The translations under genes were made by a program, and so were the position numbers. Below are positions 1-10,830 of a DNA stretch of 64,000 nucleotides, one piece after another. Positions within the stretch are counted from its first letter, which is position 1. Each line of letters starts with the position of its first letter. This stretch comes from Sympetrum striolatum. Taxonomy: Eukaryota; Arthropoda; Insecta; Odonata; Libellulidae. The stretch covers positions 34,629,393 through 34,693,392 of the forward strand of contig OX388350.1 of the NCBI GenBank assembly GCA_947579665.1. The letters run 5' to 3'. The notes under the pieces were generated by a model, which worked only from the letters and a program-made list of their open reading frames with translations, did no database searches and was not told where the DNA came from.

Positions 1-192
1 AAGATTAAATCTTCACACCCAAATTTCCACGATACAATAACCAACGACGCCATACACTGTGATTCCGAAATAATTTAGTGAGAATGACGATCAGAAGTGA
101 CAATAAGCTCACTCAGGCCTGCCTTTTGGTAATTTAGAGCTCTATATGATTTCAAAGGCATGCTCTTTCATCCCTATATAATAAAAATGTTT

Positions 193-357
193 TAAATACT
201 TCAAGATTATGTTGGAATCTTTATATATTACTTACAAGGTAAATTAACATTTAATTTATCACGAATTTCGTTGTTGTTAAATACTTCAAGATTATGTTGG
301 AATCTTTGTAAATTACTTAAAAGGTAAATTAACATTTAATTTATCACGAATTTCGAT
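193..357. repeat. 85-bp tandem duplication, two copies
   Basis: Two head-to-tail copies start with TAAATACTTCAAGATTATG at 193 and 278 and end near CACGAATTTCG. They differ at only a few positions, for example TATATATTACTTACAAGG against TGTAAATTACTTAAAAGG. The high similarity suggests a recent local duplication. No coding potential is seen. Confidence 0.85.
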
Positions 358-2139
358 GTTATGATTTCAATTTAAATATTTACAAATTAAAATGCATAAA
401 AGTGAAAAATTGTTCATCATAACTCAATTTTTTTTGGATGCAACTAACATTGTTGTTAAAATTATTTTATTTTTCAACATTTGATACGATGATGAGATTT
501 AAATGCCTGCTATCTCAGGAACGATAACTGGAGATGCTATATTTTATAATTAAATACTTCCGAATCTTTATTATATATATATAATAATAATGTTATTTTT
601 TAAATTAAAAGCCATATACAAGAGTTAAAATTGTATGATAATAATGAATTTTCTGTCAAGTTGTTTTGAAATTATCTTCGTTAAATTATTGCCGGTATAA
701 CTTCGTTCAATTTTTCAGTGCTGTCATAAAAATTTCCGCGGGATTACTGCTCCTAGTTAATTAATAACAACGCTCTAGACAGTCTCAATGGGATGCAGAC
801 AGAAACAGGTGAATTAATGAATGCTTTAGCGTCATGAATCTAGGACTACTCGGAGACGGGATCCCTTTGTCCATTTTTGGGCTTTTATCCAATGTAAGCA
901 TAGACTCGGCTAGTATAGCAAACACACTATTCATCTTCAATGAGAAGGTGCCCTTGGAATTATCAAATATTGAGTTCAAAGGATAATCTTACTCTGACAA
1001 CTGTATGGTTAAATGAAAAGACTTTCGTTGGTTGAATATACAATGAAACGAGAGCACGCCGACATCCAACTTGAGAATAAACGGAACAAAGGATAACTGA
1101 ATTAACATGGAACCATGAAGAATTGCTCGCGTTCAAACCTCGTATAAGGAAATATTATTGTTATTTAGTGATCAAGATACAAAATTCGACTTCTCTGAAA
1201 GTAAAATTTCAAATTTCTAGGACAAGCCAGGTAATAACTGTAGTTGAAGAAGGTAAGAATATGTAGTAGTAGCAATGAGTAATTTAAGATAATGTGTGCG
1301 TATTGAAACTTCTCTGCGTGAAATTAATTGCTAATATTTGAAAAATAGATACTAACATATTATATGGAATTGGATGGATACGAAAATCATTCCGAAAATA
1401 TTTCCGAAAACATTTCCGCAAATACTTGGTAAATATGTTTGAAACATCGAGCATTTGGAGTGGTCTTGATTCATCATTCAGAAAACGTATAAAAAACAGT
1501 TACTTTTTCTTATTTTTTCCCGTTGCATTAACGGGAGTATAAAAAACCGTCATAATTTAAAACGCAAAGTTACACTAAAATTACTATATAGTATTACATA
1601 TAGATAAGTGTCTTATTTATACCATGACTAACTTTTCTACACTCCATAAACATATTTAAAACTTTCATAAAATCCAACGAATACATTTTAAAGTAATGCT
1701 AATCAGTATAGTTCTGTATAATTCATTAATTCATTACTTTGTACTTCCATATATTAAATTTAAAAAAAGCTCTTCCTATCCAGAATGACCCTTCCAATTC
1801 ATGATTACTGCTTAAATAGAGATATTTTTCCAAATATGAACATTGAATGAACGAATAATCATCCTAAATATGAACAACCTTCTCAGTTTCTTTAACATAT
1901 CTAGAACATACGCATATTCCCCAAAAAGAAAAACTTGCTATAATACTAAGTAATTCAGCTCTTTAAAATGCATTCATTCATTACCCCATATTTACATTCG
2001 TCAAATTTAAGATAACCCTTTGTGCTCTGAATAATTCTTACGATCATTTTATTCCATTGATTTCATCATTACTGCGCTAGGGGTAAAACATGACTTCTCA
2101 CATATTTACATAAGCTAATAAATCGCGAGCCCTCATTAG
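358..2139. other. AT-rich stretch with nothing recognised
   Basis: Low-complexity AT-rich DNA with short A and T runs and a small TATATA tract near 575. Only one chance-length ORF is present (minus strand, 785-979, 64 codons). I see no repeat family, RNA gene or exon here. Confidence 0.6.
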
Positions 2140-3260
2140 CATACCAGTCTCGCTTACGTCCCGTGATTACAGGAGATATCAACATAAAATCTCCCGCGAC
2201 GCCGTGCCTCCAATTCGGCCATGAGACGTCCGGGAGAATCGCACAAATTATTCAAACCACGGAGAAGCTGTGGAGAAAGAATCAATACTCATTCGGAATC
2301 AATTGAGCGCCGTCGGAAACAGCTGATGACGGAAAAAACGCCTTCTCTGAGGATAGCCCGCTTTTTCAAAGTCGCCAAATGCAAATAAGACCCAAAAACC
2401 CTTAGTTTTTTGCCCCTCCAATTTTCCAACATTTCCACGAGCTCCCTCCACTCAACGCAAACCTTCTGCACCCCTTTTCCCCCATGTTTGCGTTTCAAAA
2501 CCCATTCGAGGTCGCTGAATAGAGTCTGGTGGAGGTCAAGGACGCCTGTGGTGCATAATTCGTCCTCCATTTTAGTTTCCCTCTTTCCCGCCTAATAATT
2601 AATCCGCCCGTCTTTTGTGAGCTTCCGTCGCCTTTCAGTGGCACAGAGCAAACGTTTAAAACGAAAAAAAACAGTTTGGAATTGATGAGGGATTGCGCAA
2701 TAACGCCCTTCCTTTTTTTACGAGCGGCTCGTTCGCTGCGTCAATTCCGAGGCGCGCGGCGTTCGTCGGATTTTTTTCCCGCTTTTTATTCCCGCCTTAT
2801 CTTCGGGCGGGAAAAACCTCCGAGGGAGCGTCTTTTGTATGGGAGTATAATCTCGCCACGGTTGCGTCGCGGATGCTGCTTTTTTCTCCTAATTTGGCTC
2901 GACTGGGAATGAGCAGTGACGAGAGATGTTATCTCGAATCATTAACGTGGAACGGGTTCGCTGAAACCGGTGGAGGAAACGCCTCTCCGGGACATGCGAT
3001 GCGGAAGGCGCGAAGACGTTGGAGTCCCCGAAATATCTCCTCGGCTCAGCTTTAGGTCGCTTCCGCAGAATCGTGCTTCCAGGAATTCGGAGCTACTGAC
3101 CTGTTCTCTGGGGATTTATCCGCCAAAAATGTTTCCAACACTGGATCAACGCCTACCTTTGATAAGGATGCCCGACCTTGGCCGAATTGGAGGTGAACTC
3201 GTTTGGAGCTCGTGATATCCACGGTTTCCTGACTCTCCGCTTTCGCGAAAAAGATCGAAT
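2140..3260. other. GC-rich island, function unknown
   Basis: Base composition rises sharply and CpG is frequent, for example GGCGCGCGGCGTTCGTCGG near 2750. A short hairpin, CCCGCC/GGCGGG, lies near 2790-2812. Small overlapping ORFs occur on both strands. The most protein-like is on the minus strand at 2289-2570 (93 codons), but it matches nothing I recognise and the island has several competing frames. It could be a promoter or CpG island, a non-coding exon, or an unrecognised repeat. Confidence 0.4.
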
Positions 3261-4546
3261 TTATTCCTTTCAATGTCTCTTTTGCAAGCTGAAGAGTCAA
3301 AGCAATTATTCGCAAGCATAAAAGAAGCAATTTAGTAATTCTCTTTCCTCATTACGGTTATTAGAACAATGGAAAGGAACTAAGGTAAGTCATAGGGTCT
3401 CTCGAGTTTAACTTGAAAGAAGGGATGTAAGAAACAAAACAAAAATTACGGCTTTTGATAATTCAAATAAGAGCTAACGATTTAATCAATTAGAATTATT
3501 TTAGTTTAAAATGTTTCATTTACTTGCGGTAAAGAAAGGATGACTTCTAGATCATAAAATTTTCTCATATTTTAGAATTTTCTATATAAATTCCACTACT
3601 AGATATAGAAACTAGAAACCTTCACCATGCCCAAATACACTGCGTAAGTGGCTGCTATTATACAATAATTTCATGAAATACACTAACTGTTCTCTGCTTT
3701 ACTGGTTCGGCATTTACTTGGAGCTAGCTTTCCTTAATCGAGAAATAAAAGCACAACATTTACCTTAAGAATTAAATTTTATTAACTGCGAAATTAAAAT
3801 TGTGGTAACAGGTATTAGTTGCACTTTTATTTCTCAACTACTTCATATATTTAGTTCGCTATTATTAGTAATAGTAATTTTCTACCAATGAGGCATTTTC
3901 AGGATGAAAGAATCATATAACTTAGGTATATTTAAAGCGAGGAACAGTTGCTTCATTAATATTTTACGTAGCTTCAAAGTTCTTCTACTCATTAGCACCA
4001 CCTTAGAAATAACGTTACCCAGCTAAATTACACAACGATTTCTTGCAACACCACATCTTTATGTACAGCTTATATCCAAAAATCTTGAAATTAAGATCGA
4101 ATATCGGTAGAAAAAATCAATTTTAACAAATGCTAGTTAATGAACAACCAACGACGAATGAACGTTCCACGCGCGCGCATAAACTTCTCGTGCGTCTGTT
4201 TGTAAATACATCAACTCGAAAGCTGATTGAATCCTCACCCCTCCCAGCATTACGTAACAAAAGCTTTGGAGAAGAAATGAGTCTCAATGAACAAGATTAG
4301 GAGTGAAGTAATTTGCCCTTGCTTTCCTCACTGAACCTCAAAGATATAAGAGGATCAAGTTCTCGCGAGCACAGCACAATGATCTCGCGAATAACAGTTC
4401 TTGGAAATAAGTGGGATGCTATTCCTTAGGATCCCTAGTACCTTGAAAGATTTCACATTTTCTCAGCCATGACAAGACTGATATAAACTAAATAAATTAT
4501 AATATTCCTGTTTCCTGTACCGATTTTATAGTATTTTGTTCATCAA
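3261..4546. other. AT-rich stretch with nothing recognised
   Basis: Mostly AT-rich unique-looking sequence. A small CpG-rich patch with an alternating CG run sits near 4165-4200. No coding or repeat signature is visible. Confidence 0.5.
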
Positions 4547-4760
4547 ATTAATAATAATAATGGACTTGATTTAGGGTGAGATTGAGACTATAAAGTTTCT
4601 TCTTACATCTAACCCTTCGTCATATAACATTAAAAAAGAAATTGCTTGAATAAACAGTACACAGAAGAAGACTATTTAGTGGATTTAAAAAACCTAAGTT
4701 AAATGCTTGGGAAAAGTTTTCACTGCAGGAAAACACCCTCAAGAAAACCTGCAAAAGGTG
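4547..4760 (-). repeat. F1 repeat copy with (TTA)n tail, diverged
   Basis: Read on the minus strand, this is a diverged member of the F1 family. The 3' end, at the left edge, is an (ATT)n tail preceded by a match to the conserved block with the paired AGTCTC-type tract. The internal block with CTGCAGG and a hexanucleotide C-rich segment is recognisable at 4720-4745. F1 looks like the 3' part of a LINE, or of a SINE body derived from one. The head is missing, as expected for 5' truncation. Confidence 0.7.
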
Positions 4761-7700
4761 TCAAAAAATTTGGAAACCTACAGATAGGAAAATTAAATTT
4801 AGTGATGCCATCAGATTATATGAGTCATCAAAAAACAAGAAGAGATACCAATAAAATATAGATATCATTAAAAAAAAACATTTCATTACCTACAATTACG
4901 GTATGAAGATCTGAATTTCTCATGTTAGAACCAAATAACAATATATCTTATTTTTATCCCCTCTCAGTTCCCACACAAACAGCAACTAATAGAATTATTC
5001 CTAATGAGGCGTAAATAGTGACAATTTAGATAAATATACAACCATTACCTAACTGTAAAAAAACTCTAATAGCTGGGACTCAAACTCGGAATGCTACGGC
5101 TGTAGGGCTAAACATTCTGCAGGTCGTTCAATTTTTTTAATATCAAACGGTAAACTTTCAATAAAATTCCATATTTTATTCATCCGACAATAGAACGAAA
5201 TCTAATAAGAGCTCCCAAAAATAAATTTATCGATCTCTATCATACGCTAAGATATCAAAAAATATCTCCTTTTCTATCATCGATAGCAATTAAGATAAAT
5301 TACAATAAGAAATAAAACAACCTCGTTTCAACTTAAAGCAGACTTCCTTTCAATTTAATACCCCAAAATGTTCACAAACACGTTAGATTTGAATTCTCTT
5401 TCGTTAAACCAGTACATTCTTAATTTTTTTATCAATAATGATTGGAAGTAATTCTTTGGATTGATGGATAATTGATTGGATAATTTCTTAACATATGATG
5501 GTCAGCTAGCTTTTAAGGTAGAAGGCAATCCTAGAGGTGAAAAAGTAATTAAAATTGATGAAGTCCTTTAATTAAATTTTATAAAATAAAGCTTAATTCC
5601 TCCACAGAGGAAGTTATTAATATTATTACAGAAACCCTGCAAGGAAATTATACAAACAGTGGTATTTTTATACATTACATATTATGTACATACATACAGT
5701 CGTACTTAATCAAGTAAAAGATAAACAGTCTTTTTCTAATTAGACAGTATACTAAGTTATTATGATACAGCATTCTCCGAAGCAATGCAATGCTGATGTA
5801 TTTTAGAGTCATTTCCTCTATTTCGTGAGTTAGCCATCTAGGATATGAATTATTCGAGATAGCTTTAAGACTCTGGGAAATGAGGTACAAAACACTCCAC
5901 TGCGAGATGTTTATCTTCAAACAAATCGTGGGAATTTCATAAAAACTTGAAAAGAAACGAAAGGAGGAAAAAAAACTGCGGGTCGATCGCTACCTTTTTC
6001 ATTTCCCCTACACCTAATGCATTGCAGTAGTTTCCCTGCATCCGTCGTCCGGTAGTAAGACGTCTGGAAATGAAGAGAAGCAGGCGCCGGCAGAGAGTAA
6101 TAAGCCCTCGACCTACTTCGATGCCAAACTAGGTATTTTTTGCTTCACGTATTACATCAATATTAACATCTCGATGATGGACTTATGCCATTAACCAGAT
6201 TCAACTAACAAAAAGCACATTCGGAACGCGTAGGACCCGATACAATGGGGGTGTTCCTAAAATTAATAATGCAGACGGTAATGAAATTGTGATATAAAAT
6301 GTAAGCGATTGCTTTCTATTAACCGGAGGTTGGATTAGTGAACTATGGCCATTTTGATGAGAATATATTTAAAGTGGTACACTTTACAAGTTGACCTCTT
6401 TATTAATTCTCATCCTCTAATGAATGAATAAATCAATCCTCATCAAAATAATAAATTAACTATGCAGGTGCAAAATAATATACACATAGTATACAAAGAG
6501 TTGCATTTGTTCGGCTGAAAATGTGACTTTAATTCAAGAAGAAACAAGATAAGAAGAATTAGAGATACCAAAAAAATATTTCGACATTCGGACGTTTAGA
6601 ACTTCCAAATTGTGGAGTAAGAGATGGATGTCAAAAACGACATGCATTCTCGGTGAGTTATGCTAAACATTTCAATGATTAATTAGAAAACTAATATTAC
6701 CTATATTAATAAAAATCAATATGAAATTAGTTTAGCAAAGATTTTAAAATAACTTAACTAAAAGCGTTTTATATTCATGTAATGTTACTGCCTTCATATA
6801 ATGCACGTAAATTTATCAGTATATATTTTCAGATGAAAATTATGTATACCAATTTTGGTTTTATGTAAAGCATTGTTGTTTGCGTTAATTCCCTAGTATC
6901 TTTAAAATATATATTTTTGCGAATAAAAACTACTGTTTCCGAATAAATCTCGAAAATCAGCCATCAAATAGAACAGCCTGTTTACGAGTACGATCAAAAA
7001 TGGGCGTAGCATTTTCATGATTATTGGGGAAAAATAAATGTATAGTCGTATATATCCCCTTTGATTTCGGATTTAAAACCATAATTTAGAAGATTTCTCA
7101 TCATTATATCAATCTTCCAATAATATTTAAGAATGAACCATTAAACGACTATATTACATTTAAAAATAATCGCACAAAAATATAAGATCGTTCATCCGAT
7201 TAAATTGTTACAAAGGCATCGCTTCATTTTATTCAATGATCAAAACCACGGCTCAAAAGGATTCGTATCAATACTAATTACCAGATTGCGTAACTCGCAA
7301 AGCTGCGGTATTTTTGCACCTCCTTGCATACCAATAGGGCCCTGCATGTATTCATGAAGTCGAGCTATGATTTCCACTGCGTTAGCTATGAATATGACTC
7401 TGATATCAGTTCCCTCGTTGCGGAATCCGTTTAAATGGGAATAACGAGGTTCGCACTATAGGTGAACAGACACATGTGCACCCGGAAAATTTGCGAATCG
7501 CGAATTGCGAATTTTAGGTCGATCGCAAAAAGAGTGGTACCCAAGTTTAGGGCAAGAAAAACAAATTGGCAAAATAATTGCAGACGGATAACAAATGTTG
7601 CAATTAAATGAGTCTTCATTCATGGAAAAGGAAATTGGAAAGTAAAAATGTAGACAAACTACAACTCTTTTACACTTAGAAGTGCATTTTTCATATAAAA

Positions 7701-7907
7701 CATAAAATATCAACATTCTCCAGTTCTGAATTGAATTCCAAACCTTCAAATACATCCTCCATTAAATAAAAAATAAACTGATTTAATTACGATCCTTTTT
7801 TGATAATTTCGTAGGAAACCTTCAAGCTAAAAACACTTCATCAAATTAATTTAGCCCCTCATTGAGTTAAAAGGACTACTAATCGCATAATAGCCCTCAA
7901 AGAGATT
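4761..7907. other. AT-rich stretch with nothing recognised
   Basis: Long AT-rich block. ORFs are at background length (for example minus strand 5675-5920). I find no conserved motif, tRNA-like box or long inverted repeat. Confidence 0.5.
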
Positions 7908-8075
7908 TTTTAATAATAATAATAATAATATACCTCTTTCATTTCGGCGAATTTGAGACTAACACTTCGTCATTTAAAGTTTAAAGATGCAGATAGCTTG
8001 TAAAAAGTACAAAGAAGAAAACTATATTGCGGGTTTAAAAAACTAAGGTTTAGCTTGAGAAAAAATATACACCTC
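7908..8075 (-). repeat. F1 repeat copy with (TTA)n tail, diverged
   Basis: An (AAT)n run at 7910-7930 is followed by TTTCGGCGAATTTGAGACT and ACACTTCGTCAT, which align with the conserved F1 segment (GGGCGAGATTGAGACT...CATCGTCAT). The internal part that shares AGATAGCTTG...GTACAAAGAAG with the 13.6- and 15.3-kb copies follows. It is degraded and 5' truncated. Confidence 0.65.
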
Positions 8076-9006
8076 ATTTTAACATTTTCTGGGACAGCCA
8101 TTTGCATGATGCATATTTTTAAACTTCATTTCGAAAAAAACAACGCAATTATAGGAAGTGATTGGAATTTTGGGTATTGGAAAATTTAATACTCCTCGAA
8201 CCTTTTAAAATTGGCTCACTTTTCACCGAATAAATTTTTAATCCGATTAAATTTCAAATCACCTTTTGTAATTACATATTGGAATGCCGCTTAAATGTTT
8301 TGTTCCCTATAATGTTTAAAACATCAATGCACCCGCCTGATTAAAATGACAAGAATCATACAGAAAACACGCAATGAATGCGTGTCGTCCAATTTAGTAT
8401 CTCGAAATTATTTAAGCAATCGATAGGCTTTCACAGCACATTTGATGTTCCTATCTTATCGAAAAATCTGTCGAAATTGACAATTTTTAGTAAAATATGG
8501 CGAAACGTCAAACGTCAAAATTAAATAGAAATTTCTAATTATATATGCATGATTTTTGGAGATATTTTAAAAATTACTTCACGGATAATTTTTAACTATG
8601 CTAGGAAATAAATTGGAATATCGTTTATAATGAATTTCAGCTTTGTAAACGATCACAAAATCGCATTTGTCGGAGTTCTGAACCTTCGATGAGATAAGTT
8701 CAGTAAGCTACGGATGGTGAGTTAACTCGGACTGCCCGTTGCTACCAGACCTTGGTCTTCACGGAGGCCCGGACTTTCGACGACCAGGGCTTTAGAATAG
8801 ATTTTTAAGAATTAATTTTTGTTTAAAAGGTAGAATTTAATTTCAGAAGATAAACGATAAATGTTCAAATTCTCTTGGTATCATTGAATAAACATTTTAA
8901 ATTTTCATACATCCATCTTACTGGTTCATGACTTATTTAAGTTATAAATACTAAATTATAATAAATAAGTTAAAATAATAAATTTACGTTCATTATTTAC
9001 GTTATA
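8076..9006. other. AT-rich stretch with a small GC-rich patch
   Basis: AT-rich except for a short CpG-containing patch at about 8690-8790. No frame in the patch gives a recognisable peptide. Confidence 0.45.
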
Positions 9007-9046
9007 AATAAGTAAGAACTGTTTGGGTAAACAGTTCTTACTTATT
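9007..9046. repeat. Perfect 18-bp inverted repeat (hairpin)
   Basis: AATAAGTAAGAACTGTTT at 9007-9024 and its exact complement at 9029-9046 are separated by GGGT. There is no T-run typical of a Pol III terminator and no flanking gene. It could be a palindromic remnant of a small transposon. Confidence 0.85.
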
Positions 9047-9366
9047 GGATGATTTAAATAATTTTTATGTAGAGAATTAAATGCAAAAGAATTTTCTCTA
9101 TGCCAAAAGTTTGAGCCTATGCAACCACTGTAAATTGCGTTATGGATATTTGAAAATTAATCACGAAATTTACCAATTTTTAACCTACTGTACCCTACCG
9201 TAATGTATTTCTTTTGCACTACTTTACACTTGCAATTACTCTCCCTACATCATAATAGCCTGTACACATATTTTTTTCCATTTTTATGATACCTACTAAT
9301 ACGATGATATTGCATACCAGGAAACCATACTTTAATCATCAAATATCGAAAAAGTTATTTGAACAT

Positions 9367-9617
9367 ATATATACTCGTGTATAAGCCGAGTATATGCCAT
9401 TTTTATGCTAAAAAAAGTCCCCTCGGATAACACTCAAGTAAATGAAGTGACCTGATTAAATTAACAATTAAATTGTATAATTGAATAAATATTTTCAAAA
9501 CATTTAACACACTGATGCCTCAATTAGCGCAATTTTATTTAAATCTAATTTTATTCTGAAATTGAAATTCAAGTAGCTGCTGCATTTCCCGTCATAGGCT
9601 TATACTCAAGTATATAT
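9367..9617. mobile_element. MITE-like element with TIR containing TATAAGCCGA
   Basis: The left end, ATATATACTCGTGTATAAGC at 9367-9386, is matched by an imperfect inverted copy at 9596-9617, which reads on the other strand as ATATATACTTGAGTATAAGC. The 250-bp interior has no ORF. The same terminal sequence bounds the element at 33664-33995, so this is a repeated family. A DNA-transposon-derived MITE is the likely explanation; the superfamily is not clear. An alternative right end is near 9851-9866 (GATACTCGAGTATATA), in which case the foldback at 9657 sits inside it. Confidence 0.6.
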
Positions 9618-9656
9618 TACTTTTCCCAGTTTTTGTGATAAAATTAAGTACTTCGA

Positions 9657-9827
9657 TGGTGGTAGGAATAAAACACTTTGCAAAATTCCACAAAATATAC
9701 CGGTTTCGACTAATGCATATCGGTCGTTTTTGTGAAATATATTTCGTGGAATTTTACAAAGTGTTTTATTCCTACCACTATGGTGCAATTCCATATAGTG
9801 ACGGCTCCCAGCATTCAACAAATATTG
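9657..9827. mobile_element. Penelope-like foldback element, degenerate hammerhead
   Basis: Inverted arms of about 40 bp lie at 9658-9697 and 9739-9778. The outer part, GGTAGGAATAAAACACTTTG, recurs in complement on the right with one or two changes. Between them is a GAAACCGGT motif on the minus strand, the 3' core and palindromic stem III of Penelope-type hammerheads. The CUGAUGA half of the core is missing. The right flank ATTCCATATAGTGACGGCT also occurs in the 20.6-kb element. Ten-base direct repeats AGTACTTCGA at 9647-9656 and 9828-9837 look like a target-site duplication. Confidence 0.65.
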
Positions 9828-9929
9828 AGTACTTCGACTTAAATTCGGTTCGATACTCGAGTATATAGGGTAATTACAGACGTTCATATTCATGGTTCTT
9901 TCGCACTACTTTAAACTAGCATAGGAGTC

Positions 9930-10440
9930 AAGATACCGTAAAATGAAAGGCACACCCAGTTATGAACGGGAGGAATTGAAAAAAGAACAGCTGAAAATGG
10001 TGTGAACACGGTGGTTCAGAACGTATCGTATCGTACATGATCTCGTTGGATACGCCAACACTCCAAACAGCGGGGAAAAATCTTTCCTTTCCCAATCGAA
10101 TATCGCCATTCAAACCGAACAGAAAATCGAAGAGACACGCAAGTCCTCTGTAACGGACCTTTCTCTCTCTCCCTCACATTTCCAATCCGGATTGAGATGT
10201 CCCTTAGACGGCTCCCTTTCTCATGAAGGGCATAACCAAACGAAGTAATTATCGAACCCCACGGTTCTACGAAAGGGGATTCCGCGGAGATTTTTGGAGC
10301 GACGAGCACTCGGAACGTAAACACAGTGTTGCGGGAAGACGCGGTATTGTTCCATCGATCCGTGGACTCTATCCCTCTATCCCCGATTCAAACTCGGGTT
10401 GGGTATATATGGGAAGACGGATCGCGTCACTGTTGGTTGG
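9930..10440. other. GC-rich island, function unknown
   Basis: Moderately GC-rich sequence with several overlapping short ORFs on both strands, the longest 102 codons on the minus strand at 10016-10324. No domain is recognised. A TTGG tandem run lies at 10434-10449. Confidence 0.35.
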
Positions 10441-10479
10441 TTGGTTGGTGGTTGGGAAAAATTAGAATCCAGACGTATA

Positions 10480-10830
10480 AGAAAAAGCTTAGGAAATATA
10501 TACAAAACTATTACTGGAAAGCCTTCCCCCGTCATTCTGTATATTCATCAATGGAATTAAAAGGGTTTAATATTTTTAAAGGGTTTAAAAGGATTTAATT
10601 TTATTGTATGATTGTAGAAATTTTGAAATTTTTTTGTAAATTCTGTGATTGTATGTAATACGTACTGCCTTCAGGAGGATTTGGGGTGTTTTTCACCCGA
10701 CTAGGGACAATACCAGGCAGGGTTTCTATTTTTCTCTCCCCACACAAAAATTACTTCCACATGGGCTGGTGTTTAATTTTTAGTCCTAAAGAATTAATCA
10801 ATAATGTAAATAATGTTGTTGATATATAAA
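10480..10830 (+). repeat. F2 repeat: LINE-like 3' end, copy 1
   Basis: Shares an ordered set of blocks with 29380-29830: an upstream coding-like tract giving FP..xVYSxxELKGF, then ACTGCCTTCxGGAGG, CGACTAGGG, ATACCAGGCAGG, a CTCCCC tract and TTTTTAGTCCTAAAGAAT. The bases CTGCCT and AGGCAG can pair as the base of a stem in both copies although the loop has diverged. This fits the 3' UTR of a non-LTR retrotransposon with the last residues of its ORF2. Boundaries are approximate. Confidence 0.6.

Noticed and set aside
2289..2570. 93-codon minus-strand ORF with fairly protein-like composition
   Set aside because: Sits in a GC-rich island with competing ORFs on both strands. Nothing recognised, so not called; RNA-seq would settle it.
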